Shown here in pieces: positions 7,949 to 15,995 of a stretch of DNA of 64,000 nucleotides. This DNA is from Neobacillus sp. CF12 (lineage in GTDB: Bacteria > Bacillota > Bacilli > Bacillales > Cytobacillaceae): the NCBI RefSeq assembly GCF_030348765.1, contig NZ_JAUCEU010000007.1, positions 924,501-988,500 on the forward strand. Direction: 5' to 3'. The position numbers and the translations under genes were made by a program. Position 1 is the stretch's first letter. Every line of letters begins with the position of its first letter. The notes beneath the pieces are model-generated. The model worked only from the letters and a program-made list of their open reading frames with translations, was not told the DNA's origin and ran no database searches.

Positions 7949-8905
7949 GTGAGTGATCAAATAATCCCAGCGTTAATTGCTTTTGTAGTTGTTTCAATTT
8001 TATCTCCACTATTAATAGCTGTTTTGATAAGACTTAGGCTCCTTCAACCGATAAGAAGAGAACTCCCCTCAGGTCATCAGTTAAAAAAAGGCACTCCGTT
8101 AATGTTTGGAATTATTCTTTTTGTAGGAATTATAATATCAATTCTCTTTTCACCTACTCCATTAATGTATTTCTTGTCTATTACATACATTCTTTTTAGT
8201 TTTGTTGGGTTTTTGGATGATTTTTGGAAAGCTTCTCGTCAAGATCCATTAGGGGTCTCGGGTAAGACCAAACTTATTTTTCAATTTATTTTTACTGGTA
8301 CTTTGCTTTTTTACGCGATCAACGAAATAGGCGTAGACACCAGCATTAATATTTATAAAAATATCTCCTTTGATCTTCCAACGGTGTTATATTTCATTGT
8401 CATCACCTTATTTGTCGTAGGTTCTGCAAATGCCATAAATTTCACGGATGGTTTAGACGGACTTTTAGGAGTTGTTGCAATCCCTTCATACTTTTTCTTT
8501 TTTATGGTTTCAGACAGATCAGAGGTGCAACTTTTTTGTCTAATTATGATTGGATGTTTACTCGGCTTTCTTATTTATAATATATATCCTGCCAAAGCTT
8601 TTATGGGGGATACGGGATCATTAGCTATAGGGGGGTCGCTGTCGTTTCTTGCTGTTATTGAGAAAGTTGAAATTTTAATTCCCATTTTGTTCTTTATATA
8701 TTTTGCTGAAGAACTTTCGGTTATTTTACAAGTTTCGTCATTCAAACTTACTCATAAGCGTATTTTCAGAATGACACCGATTCATTTTCACTTTGGCATA
8801 AAATATGGGTGGTCCGAAAATACAATTGTGACGGTTTTTGGATTTCTTTCTTGGTTTTGTGCTTTTATCTGTTTACTTTATTGGAAATTCTTTCTAAATC
8901 CATAA
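7949..8905 (+). CDS. MraY/WecA-family glycosyl-1-phosphate transferase (MraY paralogue)
   Basis: Polytopic membrane enzyme of the polyprenyl-phosphate sugar-phosphate transferase superfamily, 318 aa, full MraY length with about ten hydrophobic segments. Signature motifs are present in order: KKGTPLMFG, VGFLDD, NAINFTDGLDGL (catalytic Asp cluster), AKAFMGDTGSLAIGG and the C-terminal HKRIFRMTPIHFHF loop typical of MraY rather than WecA/TagO. It stands alone, outside any mur cluster, so it is a second MraY-like enzyme; an altered acceptor or resistance to MraY inhibitors is speculative. GTG start after AAAGGAG; the nearby ATG at 7937 runs into a stop after four codons. Confidence 0.9.
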   Translation: MSDQIIPALIAFVVVSILSPLLIAVLIRLRLLQPIRRELPSGHQLKKGTPLMFGIILFVGIIISILFSPTPLMYFLSITYILFSFVGFLDDFWKASRQDPLGVSGKTKLIFQFIFTGTLLFYAINEIGVDTSINIYKNISFDLPTVLYFIVITLFVVGSANAINFTDGLDGLLGVVAIPSYFFFFMVSDRSEVQLFCLIMIGCLLGFLIYNIYPAKAFMGDTGSLAIGGSLSFLAVIEKVEILIPILFFIYFAEELSVILQVSSFKLTHKRIFRMTPIHFHFGIKYGWSENTIVTVFGFLSWFCAFICLLYWKFFLNP

Positions 8906-9062
8906 ATAAAGTTATAATCATTCCAATGAATATTAGAGGGAACCAGGCAATGCATAATGCAGAAAAAAAATACCAAGGTCGAAAATCTGCTACCGCATAA
9001 ATTGATGTACTAATCAATACCCCAATAATTATATAAACGGAGATGATATCCACTTTTGTCAT
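8865..9062 (-). CDS. Small membrane protein, 65 aa
   Basis: ATG at 9062 is preceded by AAAGGAG. The product has two hydrophobic segments (ISVYIIIGVLISTSIYAVA and FFSALCIAWFPLIFIGMIIT) and a charged end. Its 3' end overlaps the end of the convergent MraY paralogue by 41 bases. The family is not recognised. Confidence 0.65.
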   Translation of the reverse strand: MTKVDIISVYIIIGVLISTSIYAVADFRPWYFFSALCIAWFPLIFIGMIITLFMDLERISNKVNR

Positions 9063-9140
9063 CAAACTCCTTTTTAATATTATATAAAGGTGCACTAGTA
9101 GGGGTACTACATTTTGGCATAATATTAAGATTTTATATGT

Positions 9141-9171
9141 GAAAACGATCTTCAACTTGAAGATCGTTTTC
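9141..9171. terminator. Perfect hairpin
   Basis: GAAAACGATCTTCAA / TTGAAGATCGTTTTC, a 15-base perfect stem with almost no loop, between the small membrane gene and the R copy that carries the IS. It may be a leftover terminator. Confidence 0.5.
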
Positions 9172-9188
9172 AACTGGAACTCCATTAC

Positions 9189-9276
9189 ATAGTAACCCCG
9201 TTTTCAATTACTCGTCGTTAGTTCAACAAGAAAAAATGACCGCCGCAGAGATCATCATCTTTAACTATTGCACCCC
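9189..9276 (-). repeat. R element split by the IS110 copy (left part)
   Basis: Box A (TCGTTAGTTCAACAAG), hairpin region GACCGCCGCAGAGATC and the first half of box B (TTAACTATTGCACCCC), which ends exactly where the IS begins. The second half, TTTAAGAACATTGTTTCACAA, resumes at about 10909 after the IS. Confidence 0.85.
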
Positions 9277-9526
9277 GTTCGTAATATAAGGTTATCCAGA
9301 TTTTTCTGGTTGACCTTTTTTTATATGGTCTTATGATTACGGTAGTCGGGGTAGAACGTCGCACCAGTGGGATTCAATCCCGTTAGCTAAACTGTTCACC
9401 CCCTACTTGTATAAACATGTTTCAGGCTGGTTGGGACATAGATCCCGTTTTACAAGTGAACCTATGACATTACAAGAAGCCTTAGGGGATACCGACTAAT
9501 ATTGCATTTCTAGGAGGAGATAAATT
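9277..9526 (+). ncRNA. Predicted IS110 bridge RNA region (left end), copy 1
   Basis: The region contains several hairpins (for example CCAGATTTTTCTGG at 9297-9310 and GGGATTCAATCCC) and is conserved in two other copies. Between the conserved blocks GTAGAACGT and GTGGG lies CGCACCA (9360-9366); the flank of this insertion reads TTGCACCCC. This fits a left target guide. The adjacent segment CCCGTTAGCTAAACTG also resembles R sequence and the IS right end. IS110 recombinases are known to be guided by a bispecific bridge RNA from this position. Exact RNA ends are not determined. Confidence 0.75.
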
Positions 9527-10771
9527 ATGAATCCAGTCATTGGTCTGGATGTATCAAAAGGGGAAAGTCAGGTACAAGCTTTTTTAGATAAAGGTAAGCC
9601 ATACCGTAAGAGCTTTAGTATTAATCACGATCTTGAGGGTTTGGGGAATTTATTAGATTTCCTTCAAGAAGTTGAGAAATCAGCAGGTGGTCATCAACCT
9701 TCGGTCGTTTTAGAATCAACTGGGCACTATCATATTCCCGTTATTCAGTTTTTAGAGGAACAAAAATATGTTTATATTATCGTCAATCCTCTTATCTCAC
9801 ACAGAGCCAAGAGCTCAAGCCTAAGAAAGGAAAAAACAGATGCAATCGATGCTTATCACCTTTGTGAATTGTATTATAAAGAAGAATTAGAGCCTTACAA
9901 GAAGCGTGGAGTACAACTCTTAAACCTTCGTAATCTAACAAGACAACAAGAGAGTATTGCAGAAATATCAGCGAAAACAAAGTTACAGCTTCATTCTTTA
10001 ATCGATCAGGTATTTCCAGAGTATCGAGGTGTATTTGGAAGCCTATATTTGAAAGTATCATTGCTTACTTTACTAGAGTTCCCTACTTCTAAGGCTGTAT
10101 TAAGTGTGAGTGAAAAAGAGTTAACTGATAAGATAGCTTCGTTATGTATGAGTCGTTCGGAGTCATGGGCAAAGGAAAAGGAACAGAAATTAAGAGAAGC
10201 AGCCCTTCGTGATCCTTTTCAAAACAACCTCTACGATAGTCATATTTTTAACCTTGAAATCTTGGTTAAGATTGTTCTTCAATACCAAGAGCATCTATCC
10301 AATATTGCGGATGAAATAGATGCCCTCGCTAGTAAAATTGAAGAATATGAAATCCTCCAATCTATCCCTGGAATCGGAGAAAAAATCGCTGCAACGATTA
10401 TTTCTGAAATTGGGGAGATAGATCGGTTTAATGGTGCCAAGAAGTTAGTTGCGTTCGCTGGAATAGATCCTAGTGTCTACTCTTCTGGAAAGTTTACTGC
10501 ATCCATAAACCGAATTACCAAACGTGGTTCATGTAGACTTCGCCATGCCCTGTATATGGCTGTTCAAAGTGGAATTCGGGATGCCCGTAAAAAGAAAACA
10601 ACCGATGAGATCATTCCACGCAATAGAAGACTACGAGAGTTTTACGACAAAAAACGAGAAGAAGGAAAACCCTTTAGAGTAGCAATCATTGCCTGTGTTA
10701 ATAAGCATAAGCTCTTACATTGGATTTACGCCTTATTAAAAAGCAGATCTACTTTCCAAGATATAGCTTAA
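9527..10771 (+). CDS. IS110-family transposase (DEDD recombinase)
   Basis: Complete 414-residue recombinase. The N-terminal RuvC-like DEDD domain shows D8 (GLDVSKG), E63 (LESTGHY), D105 and D108 (KTDAIDA). A coiled-coil linker follows, then the C-terminal Tnp_20 domain with the helix-hairpin-helix-like SIPGIGEKIAATIISEIG and the serine-containing KRGSCRLRHALYMA motif. ATG follows AGGAGGAG. It needs the bridge RNA from the left end to choose its site. A 5'-deleted derivative lies at 12484-13101, a 5' fragment at 23831-23881 and a 3' fragment at 19834-19925. Confidence 0.95.
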   Translation: MNPVIGLDVSKGESQVQAFLDKGKPYRKSFSINHDLEGLGNLLDFLQEVEKSAGGHQPSVVLESTGHYHIPVIQFLEEQKYVYIIVNPLISHRAKSSSLRKEKTDAIDAYHLCELYYKEELEPYKKRGVQLLNLRNLTRQQESIAEISAKTKLQLHSLIDQVFPEYRGVFGSLYLKVSLLTLLEFPTSKAVLSVSEKELTDKIASLCMSRSESWAKEKEQKLREAALRDPFQNNLYDSHIFNLEILVKIVLQYQEHLSNIADEIDALASKIEEYEILQSIPGIGEKIAATIISEIGEIDRFNGAKKLVAFAGIDPSVYSSGKFTASINRITKRGSCRLRHALYMAVQSGIRDARKKKTTDEIIPRNRRLREFYDKKREEGKPFRVAIIACVNKHKLLHWIYALLKSRSTFQDIA

Positions 10772-10908
10772 AATCTATATCTAACTAAATACAACAAAAC
10801 CTTCCAAAAAGAGCATAACGGAAGGTTATTTGGCATGAATATTTTTAGTATAACATGAGGCTATTAAACTTTTAATGAAAAATGTTGACAAACTATTAGC
10901 TGGTTTAG

Positions 10909-10932
10909 TTTAAGAACATTGTTTCACAATCT
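10909..10932 (-). repeat. R element split by the IS110 copy (right part)
   Basis: TTTAAGAACATTGTTTCACAA is the normal end of box B plus the TTCACAA tail, resuming directly after the IS right end. Confidence 0.8.
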
Positions 10933-10948
10933 TTGATTTCACAATAAA

Positions 10949-11002
10949 TAAGAAATGCCGCAGCGATCCCCTAAGTTCAACTCTTGCACCCTTTCCGTGA
11001 AG
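10949..11002 (-). repeat. R element, partial copy (hairpin and box B)
   Basis: AGAAATGCCGCAGCGATCCC, then AGTTCAACTCTTGCACCC and TTTCCGTGAAG. Box A is missing, apparently fused to the tail of the IS-split copy. It lies 24 bases 3' of the next minus-strand gene. Confidence 0.75.
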
Positions 11003-11026
11003 TTAGAAAATTTAATTCACCTCTAA

Positions 11027-11506
11027 TTATTTTCTTATAATTTTTAATGTCCAAGGTAGAACAATCGCAAAGAGCAACAAATAAAAAGGGATTGAGTAAA
11101 CAGGTCTCCAACCTTTTAATTTTAAATAACCTAATCTCCCTAATATATATTCCACTAGAAAAGATAAAATTGAAAAGAAAATTACCCTGATTAACTTTGT
11201 AGGAGTGTTATATCGATTTAAAAACAAGATCGCAGTTGCAGCTGGTCCAATTACAAACATAAAAATATCAGGTATACCACCAATAGAAGGATCTCCTGAA
11301 TCCATTAAATCAAATATAAAAAATAAGATAATGTTAGCCATCCAACCATAAAAACCAATAATTCCAAAAAGTAAAAGCCACTCTCTTCGCGAAATATTTT
11401 TAGTTGTAGTAATAGAAAGTGATAGCAGTATTGATCCTATTAGATAAATAAACCAAGAACCTTTAGCAAATATGTCTAATCTTTTTAATACACCATTCCA
11501 GTACAT
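11027..11506 (-). CDS. Small integral membrane protein (CBO0543-like)
   Basis: About 159 aa with five predicted helices, among them FIYLIGSILLSLSI, LLLFGIIGFYGWMANIILFF and FYLLLFAIVLPWTLKI. Composition and topology resemble the product of 7128-7598, and it may be a diverged member of the same family. The start at 11506 (MYWNGVLKRL) has AGAGGGA at the right distance. Function unknown. An R copy follows its stop. Confidence 0.7.
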   Translation of the reverse strand: MYWNGVLKRLDIFAKGSWFIYLIGSILLSLSITTTKNISRREWLLLFGIIGFYGWMANIILFFIFDLMDSGDPSIGGIPDIFMFVIGPAATAILFLNRYNTPTKLIRVIFFSILSFLVEYILGRLGYLKLKGWRPVYSIPFYLLLFAIVLPWTLKIIRK

Positions 11507-11631
11507 CAACATTCCCTCTTTATATAAGTTTAACTATATTAAATCCCAATGATAAATATCCTTTCATATTATTTTCATTACTTACTTTTTTATGTACTAT
11601 TTGAAAAAATGACCTTCGAAAAATTTTTTCC

Positions 11632-11718
11632 TTCATTGAATTAATCTGCACCGTTAGCTGAACAACAAAAAAGGATCCCCGTAGTAATCCTCGTTCTTCT
11701 ACTATTCACCCGTTCCTT
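11632..11718 (-). repeat. R element, complete but diverged copy
   Basis: Box A (TTGAATTAATCTGCACC, GTTAGCTGAACAAC), hairpin GGATCCCCGTAGTAATCC, and box B (TTCTTCTACTATTCACCC, GTTCC). The gene to its right is on the plus strand, so this copy has lost its partner. Confidence 0.7.
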
Positions 11719-11829
11719 GTTTTACTTTGATACTTGTTGTTTTAACTATATAGTCATTTTTATGGAAGTAAGTTACAATTACAATAAATTGATTATTATG
11801 AAAAATACCAATAAGAGAGGGGCTGCTTA

Positions 11830-12122
11830 ATGTTGAATTCACAAAGCAGTTTTTCAAATGGCTTTTTAAACGAGGTTCCAATAATATTAGTAGATTAATA
11901 TCTTTTATGTTTGTTTTTATCGCTATTCAGTTTTTCGATTATAATCTCGTGAGCAAAAATCCACTAATACTTATACCTTTATTTTTTACTTTACTAATTC
12001 TAAATCAATTAATTGAAAGCTTTCTAGGTAAAATATTCGGGGACAAAAATAAGGAGATTGGATTCGGTTACTTTGTATTAACAATCATGATAATAACTGG
12101 AGTATCAGCAGCTTTGAATTAA
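11830..12122 (+). pseudogene. Small membrane protein gene with probable 5' frameshift
   Basis: The frame ending at 12122 encodes two hydrophobic helices and reads sensibly upstream to about 11835 (EFTKQFFKWLFKRGSNNISR), but it has no usable start there. ATG at 11830, well placed after AGAGAGGGG, is in another frame and stops after 22 codons. A single lost base near 11835 would join them into a protein of about 97 residues. Alternatively translation starts at the ATG at 11907 (71 aa), which has no ribosome binding site. Family unknown. Confidence 0.5.
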
Positions 12123-12166
12123 AAAACCTAAAAAAGTCCCTTAGATAAAGCCGACCGAGTAATTAA

Positions 12167-12200
12167 AAGCAAGCATCTTTTGTATAAAGGTGCTTTTTTC
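12167..12200 (+). terminator. Intrinsic terminator
   Basis: AAGCATCTTT / AAAGGTGCTT stem followed by TTTTTTC, downstream of the small plus-strand membrane gene. Confidence 0.6.
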
Positions 12201-12208
12201 TTCGGTTA

Positions 12209-12230
12209 TATTCTTCAACTAAACTGCCCC
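12209..12230 (-). repeat. R element box A interrupted by IS110 remnant 2
   Basis: TATTCTTCAACTAAACTG followed by CCCC, cut exactly at the IS left end GTTCGTATTATAAGG. The other half of the element is not found beyond the remnant's right end. Confidence 0.8.
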
Positions 12231-12480
12231 GTTCGTATTATAAGGTTAGCCCGAATGCTAAATTTTTCTGGTTGACCTTATTTATTTTGGTCTTATTATA
12301 TCAGTAGCCAGGGTAGAACGTAACTGCCCGTGGGGCTTCGACCCCGTCAGCTAAACGGTTCGCCCCCTACTTGTAGAAACATGATTGAGGCTGGTTGGGA
12401 CTTAGATCTCGTATAACAAGCGAAGCTGTGACACTGCATGGAGGAATTAGGGGTACTGGCAAATTACTAGTTTAGGTGGA
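12231..12480 (+). ncRNA. Predicted IS110 bridge RNA region, copy 2
   Basis: Homologous to 9277-9526. Between GTAGAACGT and GTGGG it has AACTGCCC (12322-12329), which matches the flank of this insertion, AAACTGCCCC. The neighbouring hairpin has changed to GGGGCTTCGACCCC with pairing kept. RNA ends are not determined. Confidence 0.7.
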
Positions 12481-12483
12481 GGT

Positions 12484-13101
12484 AAAAGTCGATCAATCAG
12501 GTGGGCAAAAGAAAGTGCAATTAAACTTAAGACTGCAGCAGCTCGTAACCCTTTTGAAAAGACAGTCTATCAGAGTCATATTTTAAGCCTTGGTATGTAT
12601 ATTAATATGATTCTTCAATACAAAGAGCACCTATCAAAGTTGGAGTCGGAGATAGATGCCCTCGCTAAAGAAATTGAAGAATATAATATTATCAAATCTA
12701 TCCCAGGTATCGGAGAAAAAATCGCTGCAACGATTATTTCAGAAATTGGGGAGATAGATCGATTTAATGATCCTAAAAAGCTTATAGCATTCGCTGGAGT
12801 GGACCCTAGTGTCTTTGAATCTGGTAAATTTTCTGCCACTAAAAATCGAATCACAAAAAAAGGTTCAAGTAGACTTAGACACGCCTTATATATGGCTGTT
12901 CGTTGTGCGATTCGTGATTGCCGTAAAAAGAAAACAACGGATGAAATCATCCCTCGCAACAAGAAAATGCGAGAGTTTTACGACAAGAAACGTGGTGAAG
13001 GAAAGCCCTTTAAAGTAGCTGTAATTGCATGTGTAAATAAACTCTTACATTGGATATTTGCCCTTTTAAAGAACAGAACAACTTTCCAAGATATAGCTTA
13101 G
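12484..13101 (+). pseudogene. IS110 transposase remnant (C-terminal half)
   Basis: Begins without a start codon at about residue 200 of the intact enzyme (SIRWAKESAIKLK) and continues in frame through SIPGIGEKIAATIISEIG and KKGSSRLRHALYMA to the end. D8, E63, D105 and D108 are all missing, so it cannot be catalytic. An internal ATG at 12595 could at most give a 168-residue fragment. Confidence 0.9.
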
Positions 13102-13239
13102 AACCAAAAATAAACTAAATAAAACAAAACCTTCCAAAAACAGAATAACGGAAGGTTATTTGGCATGCACATTTTTAGTATAGCATGAGTTATTTTAAGT
13201 TTTTATTGAAAATATTGACAAACTATTAGCTGGTTTAGT

Positions 13240-13397
13240 CTTTCTGTAAATTTATCGGTGAAATATAGGTATTCAACCTTATGTTTTGTGACCATTAATT
13301 GTGATGCAAGTATTGCAGTGTAGATAATTGTTAATAGTATACCAAAAACTGCTATCCCAAATTATAAGTCCTTGTAATATAAAATAACAATCTCCAT
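13240..13397 (-). pseudogene. Membrane protein gene relic cut by the IS right end
   Basis: The minus strand encodes MEIVILYYKDL, a stop, and then FGIAVFGILLTIIYTAILAS and a hydrophilic tail that runs directly into the IS right end. A hydrophobic helix followed by charged residues suggests a short membrane protein. The in-frame stop and lack of a ribosome binding site mark it as dead. The rest of 13240-13440 shows nothing else. Confidence 0.35.
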
Positions 13398-13440
13398 TTT
13401 TAAAAGAATTTATAGGAATTCATTCTTAGATTTATTCAAT

Positions 13441-14577
13441 TTAAGGTTTTAGAATGACTTTTATACAATTATCGGTCCTTGTGTCAAAAACTTCGTATCC
13501 ATGCTTTGCCTGGTCTAATGGAAGAACATGTGTAATTACATCACCAATATCAACCTTTCCTTCAGATATAAGATTATAAAGAAAAGGCATATACGGAATA
13601 ACTGGGGCCTGACCCGTTTTAATGTCAACATTTCTTTGGAAGATGTCTCCTAACGGGAATCCATTGTAACGTCCCCCATAAACACCGGTAATTTGGATGG
13701 TCCCAGCTTTCCGTACAGCCTGTGACGCAATGACAAGCCCGCCCATCGCACCGCCATGAAGCTTCATTCCGGAAGCAAGATATTCAAGAGGAGTCATCTT
13801 GCCGCTCATACCTGAACAATCAATAACGATATCTGCTCCGCCTCGTGTTATCTCTCTTAAATATTCGCCAACGTTTTCATGTTCTTCAAAATTTACAGTC
13901 TCCACTTTATTGGTTCGTTTCGCATGCTCAAGCCGGTAATTGAGGTAATCGACAGCAATAACTCGCTCAGCACCTTTATACCAGGCAAATTTTTGAGCAA
14001 GGAGACCTACTGGACCACATCCTAAAACGATGACAGTATCACCAGCTTTGACACCAGAGTGATCTACACTCCAATAAGCTGTTGAGGCTGCATCTGCAAG
14101 TAACACTAACTTTTCATCTTCTACTTCGCAATTCTCCGGTATTTTAAAGGGTGTAAAGTTTCCATATGGAACTCGCATATATTCAGCTTGTCCGCCAGCA
14201 TATCCACCGGTTGTTTCTGAATATCCAAAGAAACCGCCCATTTCACCATGAGGGTTTGAATTATCACATTGGCTAGTTATGTCATGGTTACAGTACCAGC
14301 AATGCCCGCAGCTTACATTAAAGGGAATAATTACCCGATCCCCTTTTTTCAATTTTGTTACTTCGGGTCCTACTTCTTCGACTACCCCCATCGGTTCATG
14401 GCCTATTACGTAATCAGTTGGCAAATTGGGAATCATTTGATGAATCAAATGCAAATCGGATCCGCATATAGCAGAAGTTGTTATTTTTACAATGATATCA
14501 TCGCCATTTTTAATTTTTGGGTCTTTTACTTCTTTAACCTGGACATTTTTATTCCCCTGGTACGTGACAGCTTTCAT
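13441..14577 (-). CDS. Zinc-dependent alcohol/formaldehyde-type dehydrogenase
   Basis: Medium-chain dehydrogenase, 378 aa. The catalytic zinc site is seen in ICGSDLH and GHEPMG; the structural zinc loop has four Cys in CGHCWYCNHDITSQC; the Rossmann fold has VLGCGPVG. Overall pattern and length resemble the glutathione-independent formaldehyde dehydrogenase / FdhA-like group, including the DAASTAYWSV stretch. The substrate cannot be assigned. ATG follows GGGAGG. It is the last gene after two coat-related genes on the same strand and may be cotranscribed with them, so a role in spores or general detoxification is possible. Confidence 0.88.
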   Translation of the reverse strand: MKAVTYQGNKNVQVKEVKDPKIKNGDDIIVKITTSAICGSDLHLIHQMIPNLPTDYVIGHEPMGVVEEVGPEVTKLKKGDRVIIPFNVSCGHCWYCNHDITSQCDNSNPHGEMGGFFGYSETTGGYAGGQAEYMRVPYGNFTPFKIPENCEVEDEKLVLLADAASTAYWSVDHSGVKAGDTVIVLGCGPVGLLAQKFAWYKGAERVIAVDYLNYRLEHAKRTNKVETVNFEEHENVGEYLREITRGGADIVIDCSGMSGKMTPLEYLASGMKLHGGAMGGLVIASQAVRKAGTIQITGVYGGRYNGFPLGDIFQRNVDIKTGQAPVIPYMPFLYNLISEGKVDIGDVITHVLPLDQAKHGYEVFDTRTDNCIKVILKP

Positions 14578-14593
14578 TTTTCTCTAACCTCCC

Positions 14594-14956
14594 TTATTTA
14601 TTAGGCGTTGCAAACATTCCAAGTCTATCCGTATCATTCGGGAATAAGTTCATCCCGGCAATCATTAAAGCATTTTCGGCAGATTTAAGATCCAACTCAA
14701 CTTGCTTGCCAACATCGTTCGGATATAACCAGCCCTTGCTTATCATCAATTCAGATATCTCGGTGTGTAAATCAATAGATAGTTCCATTTGCCTGTATAA
14801 TGCCTCTCTTAACTCCAGGCTCGATGTTTCAGTTAACGCAATGGCATATGTATGAATGCCCGTTTTAACTGAAAGAAGAAACTCTAATGCAATGCCCGAA
14901 TCTGCCATTTCTGGCATATGTTCAGCCCCTTGGGGATCCAAATAATCCATTTCCAT
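14594..14956 (-). CDS. Spore coat protein, CotF-like domain
   Basis: About 120 aa, helix-rich. The segment MADSGIALEFLLSVKTGI and the following LTETSSLELREALYRQ ... HTEISELMISKGWLYPND match the Coat F domain pattern (a four-helix ferritin-like bundle without metal ligands). The start at 14956 is set by GAGGTG; a GTG nine bases earlier is less likely. It is paired with the 71-residue gene upstream. An equivalent pair is encoded divergently at 15327-15831. Confidence 0.8.
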   Translation of the reverse strand: MEMDYLDPQGAEHMPEMADSGIALEFLLSVKTGIHTYAIALTETSSLELREALYRQMELSIDLHTEISELMISKGWLYPNDVGKQVELDLKSAENALMIAGMNLFPNDTDRLGMFATPNK

Positions 14957-14966
14957 TTTTTTCACC

Positions 14967-15182
14967 TCACCCTATATAATTGGTTCTTGCACCTTTATAA
15001 AATTCTTTAAGTTCATTTATCGCTGCGATTGATTGTTGAACATCTTTTTCCATTAGTGCTTTTAAATCATTATCGAAGCAAAGCCCCTGCATAAGCTTTG
15101 ATTTCAATAAGCATACAGTTTTCAGGTTTAATACCTCATGTGTTTCCATTGTTTCATGATAAGCCAAGATTTCCTTCTCCAT
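14967..15182 (-). CDS. Small coat-associated protein, 71 aa
   Basis: Short helical protein (LAYHETMETHEVLNLKTV start) found next to CotF-like genes; it looks like a partner subunit or the detached first half of a longer coat protein. It is homologous to the product of 15327-15539 (shared HETLET/HETMET, LKTV/FKTV and DLK patterns). AGGAGG precedes ATG. Probably expressed from a sporulation promoter in the 145-base gap shared with the divergent pair; I could not fix that promoter by eye. Confidence 0.7.
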   Translation of the reverse strand: MEKEILAYHETMETHEVLNLKTVCLLKSKLMQGLCFDNDLKALMEKDVQQSIAAINELKEFYKGARTNYIG

Positions 15183-15326
15183 AACTTCACCTCCTGAAAT
15201 TAAAATCCCTTTACTATGTGAAAATTATTCAGTGAAATATTACTGGTTATGGCATATTTTTGGTGGAATATGAATCTCCTGACTGAAGCATGATAAGAGA
15301 AGTTTTTAAAGATTGGAGAGATACAC

Positions 15327-15539
15327 TTGACAAAATATTTAGGACTTCATGAAACACTGGAGACACTCGAGTTAATTGCATTTAAAACAGTATGTATAAC
15401 AAAAGCTGTAACTATGAGCAAATTGCTTCCTGATGGAGATCTTAAAACGATTCTTTCTGGTGATTTAGAATCAGGAAGTCAAGGTCTGAAGCAACTTCAG
15501 ACCTTTATAACAAACCGGGAGGAGACTCACAATGACTAA
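15327..15539 (+). CDS. Small coat-associated protein, 70 aa (paralogue)
   Basis: TTG start after GGAGAG. The sequence YLGLHETLETLELIAFKTV closely parallels the divergent 71-residue protein. It overlaps the next gene by 8 bases, so the two are translationally coupled. Role inferred from its CotF-like partner: spore coat or sporulation. Confidence 0.7.
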   Translation: MTKYLGLHETLETLELIAFKTVCITKAVTMSKLLPDGDLKTILSGDLESGSQGLKQLQTFITNREETHND

Positions 15540-15831
15540 TCTCATGCAAAATATGGCTGGAATGGGAGGATTAACAGAACGGGCAATCGCCTCGGATTTT
15601 CTGATTTCATCTAAATCTGCAGTCAGAAATCTCGCATTTGCTATTACGGAAACAGCCACACCTGAACTGAAATCAGCTCTTCGCGAGCAATTAAGAAATG
15701 CAGTGGATACACATGCCAAGATAACAGATTTTATGACTGCTAATGGATATTATCACCCTAATAATTTAGGTGACCAATTAAATGTAAGACTGCAGGATGC
15801 ACAAACAGCTTTAAACCTTAAAGATCAATAG
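15532..15831 (+). CDS. Spore coat protein, CotF-like domain (paralogue)
   Basis: 99 aa, one Coat F domain: TERAIASDFLISSKSAVR, AITETATPELKSALREQL, HAKITDFMTANGYYHPNN. It parallels the minus-strand product of 14594-14956 block by block. GGGAGGAG precedes ATG. It ends the two-gene unit, followed by a strong terminator. Confidence 0.82.
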   Translation: MTNLMQNMAGMGGLTERAIASDFLISSKSAVRNLAFAITETATPELKSALREQLRNAVDTHAKITDFMTANGYYHPNNLGDQLNVRLQDAQTALNLKDQ

Positions 15832-15857
15832 GGGCAGTATCGTATGTTTTATGCAAT

Positions 15858-15891
15858 AAAAAATCAGCTGCTATTAAACAGCTGATTTTTT
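15858..15891 (+). terminator. Intrinsic terminator after the coat pair
   Basis: AAAAATCAGCTG / CAGCTGATTTTTT with an eight-base loop. Confidence 0.8.
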
Positions 15892-15914
15892 CCTTCAATA
15901 TATTACACAGGTAG

Positions 15915-15957
15915 ATCTTCAACCTGCCCGTCAGTTGAAGAAGAAAAGCCGCCTGTC
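15915..15957 (-). repeat. R element, partial copy (box A and half hairpin)
   Basis: GATCTTCAACCTGCCC, GTCAGTTGAAGAAG and GCCGCCTGTC. Box B is lost. It lies 38 bases 3' of the small zinc-ribbon gene. Confidence 0.7.
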
Positions 15958-15995
15958 ACTGTTACCTTTTCATTACCGTAATCATTGTATAAAAT

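Larger units (their letters stand above)
9277..10908 (+). mobile_element. IS110-family insertion sequence, intact copy
   Basis: The left end starts at GTTCGTAATATAAGG and the right end finishes near CTATTAGCTGGTTTAGT; both ends recur in the remnants at 12231, 19712 and 24129. There are no long terminal inverted repeats and no clear target duplication, as expected for IS110. The long non-coding region is on the left (250 bases), which fits the IS110 group, where the bridge RNA precedes the transposase. It is inserted inside box B of an R element, in the orientation opposite to the array genes. Confidence 0.9.
12231..13239 (+). mobile_element. IS110-family remnant 2 (internal deletion)
   Basis: Both ends are kept (GTTCGTATTATAAGG at the left, CTATTAGCTGGTTTAGT at the right), but about 600 bases covering the start and the N-terminal half of the transposase are gone. 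The left flank is box A of an R element; the right flank is a different gene relic, so a rearrangement followed insertion. The ends and a full bridge RNA region make it a possible non-autonomous element. Confidence 0.85.

Noticed and set aside
8809..9000. A 63-codon plus-strand frame
   Set aside because: It overlaps both the MraY paralogue and the small membrane gene; the latter has the better start site.
9357..9385. Assigning the IS110 core dinucleotide and right target guide exactly
   Set aside because: Empty target sites are not available in the window and R copies differ by one base at the junction, so the position stays ambiguous.
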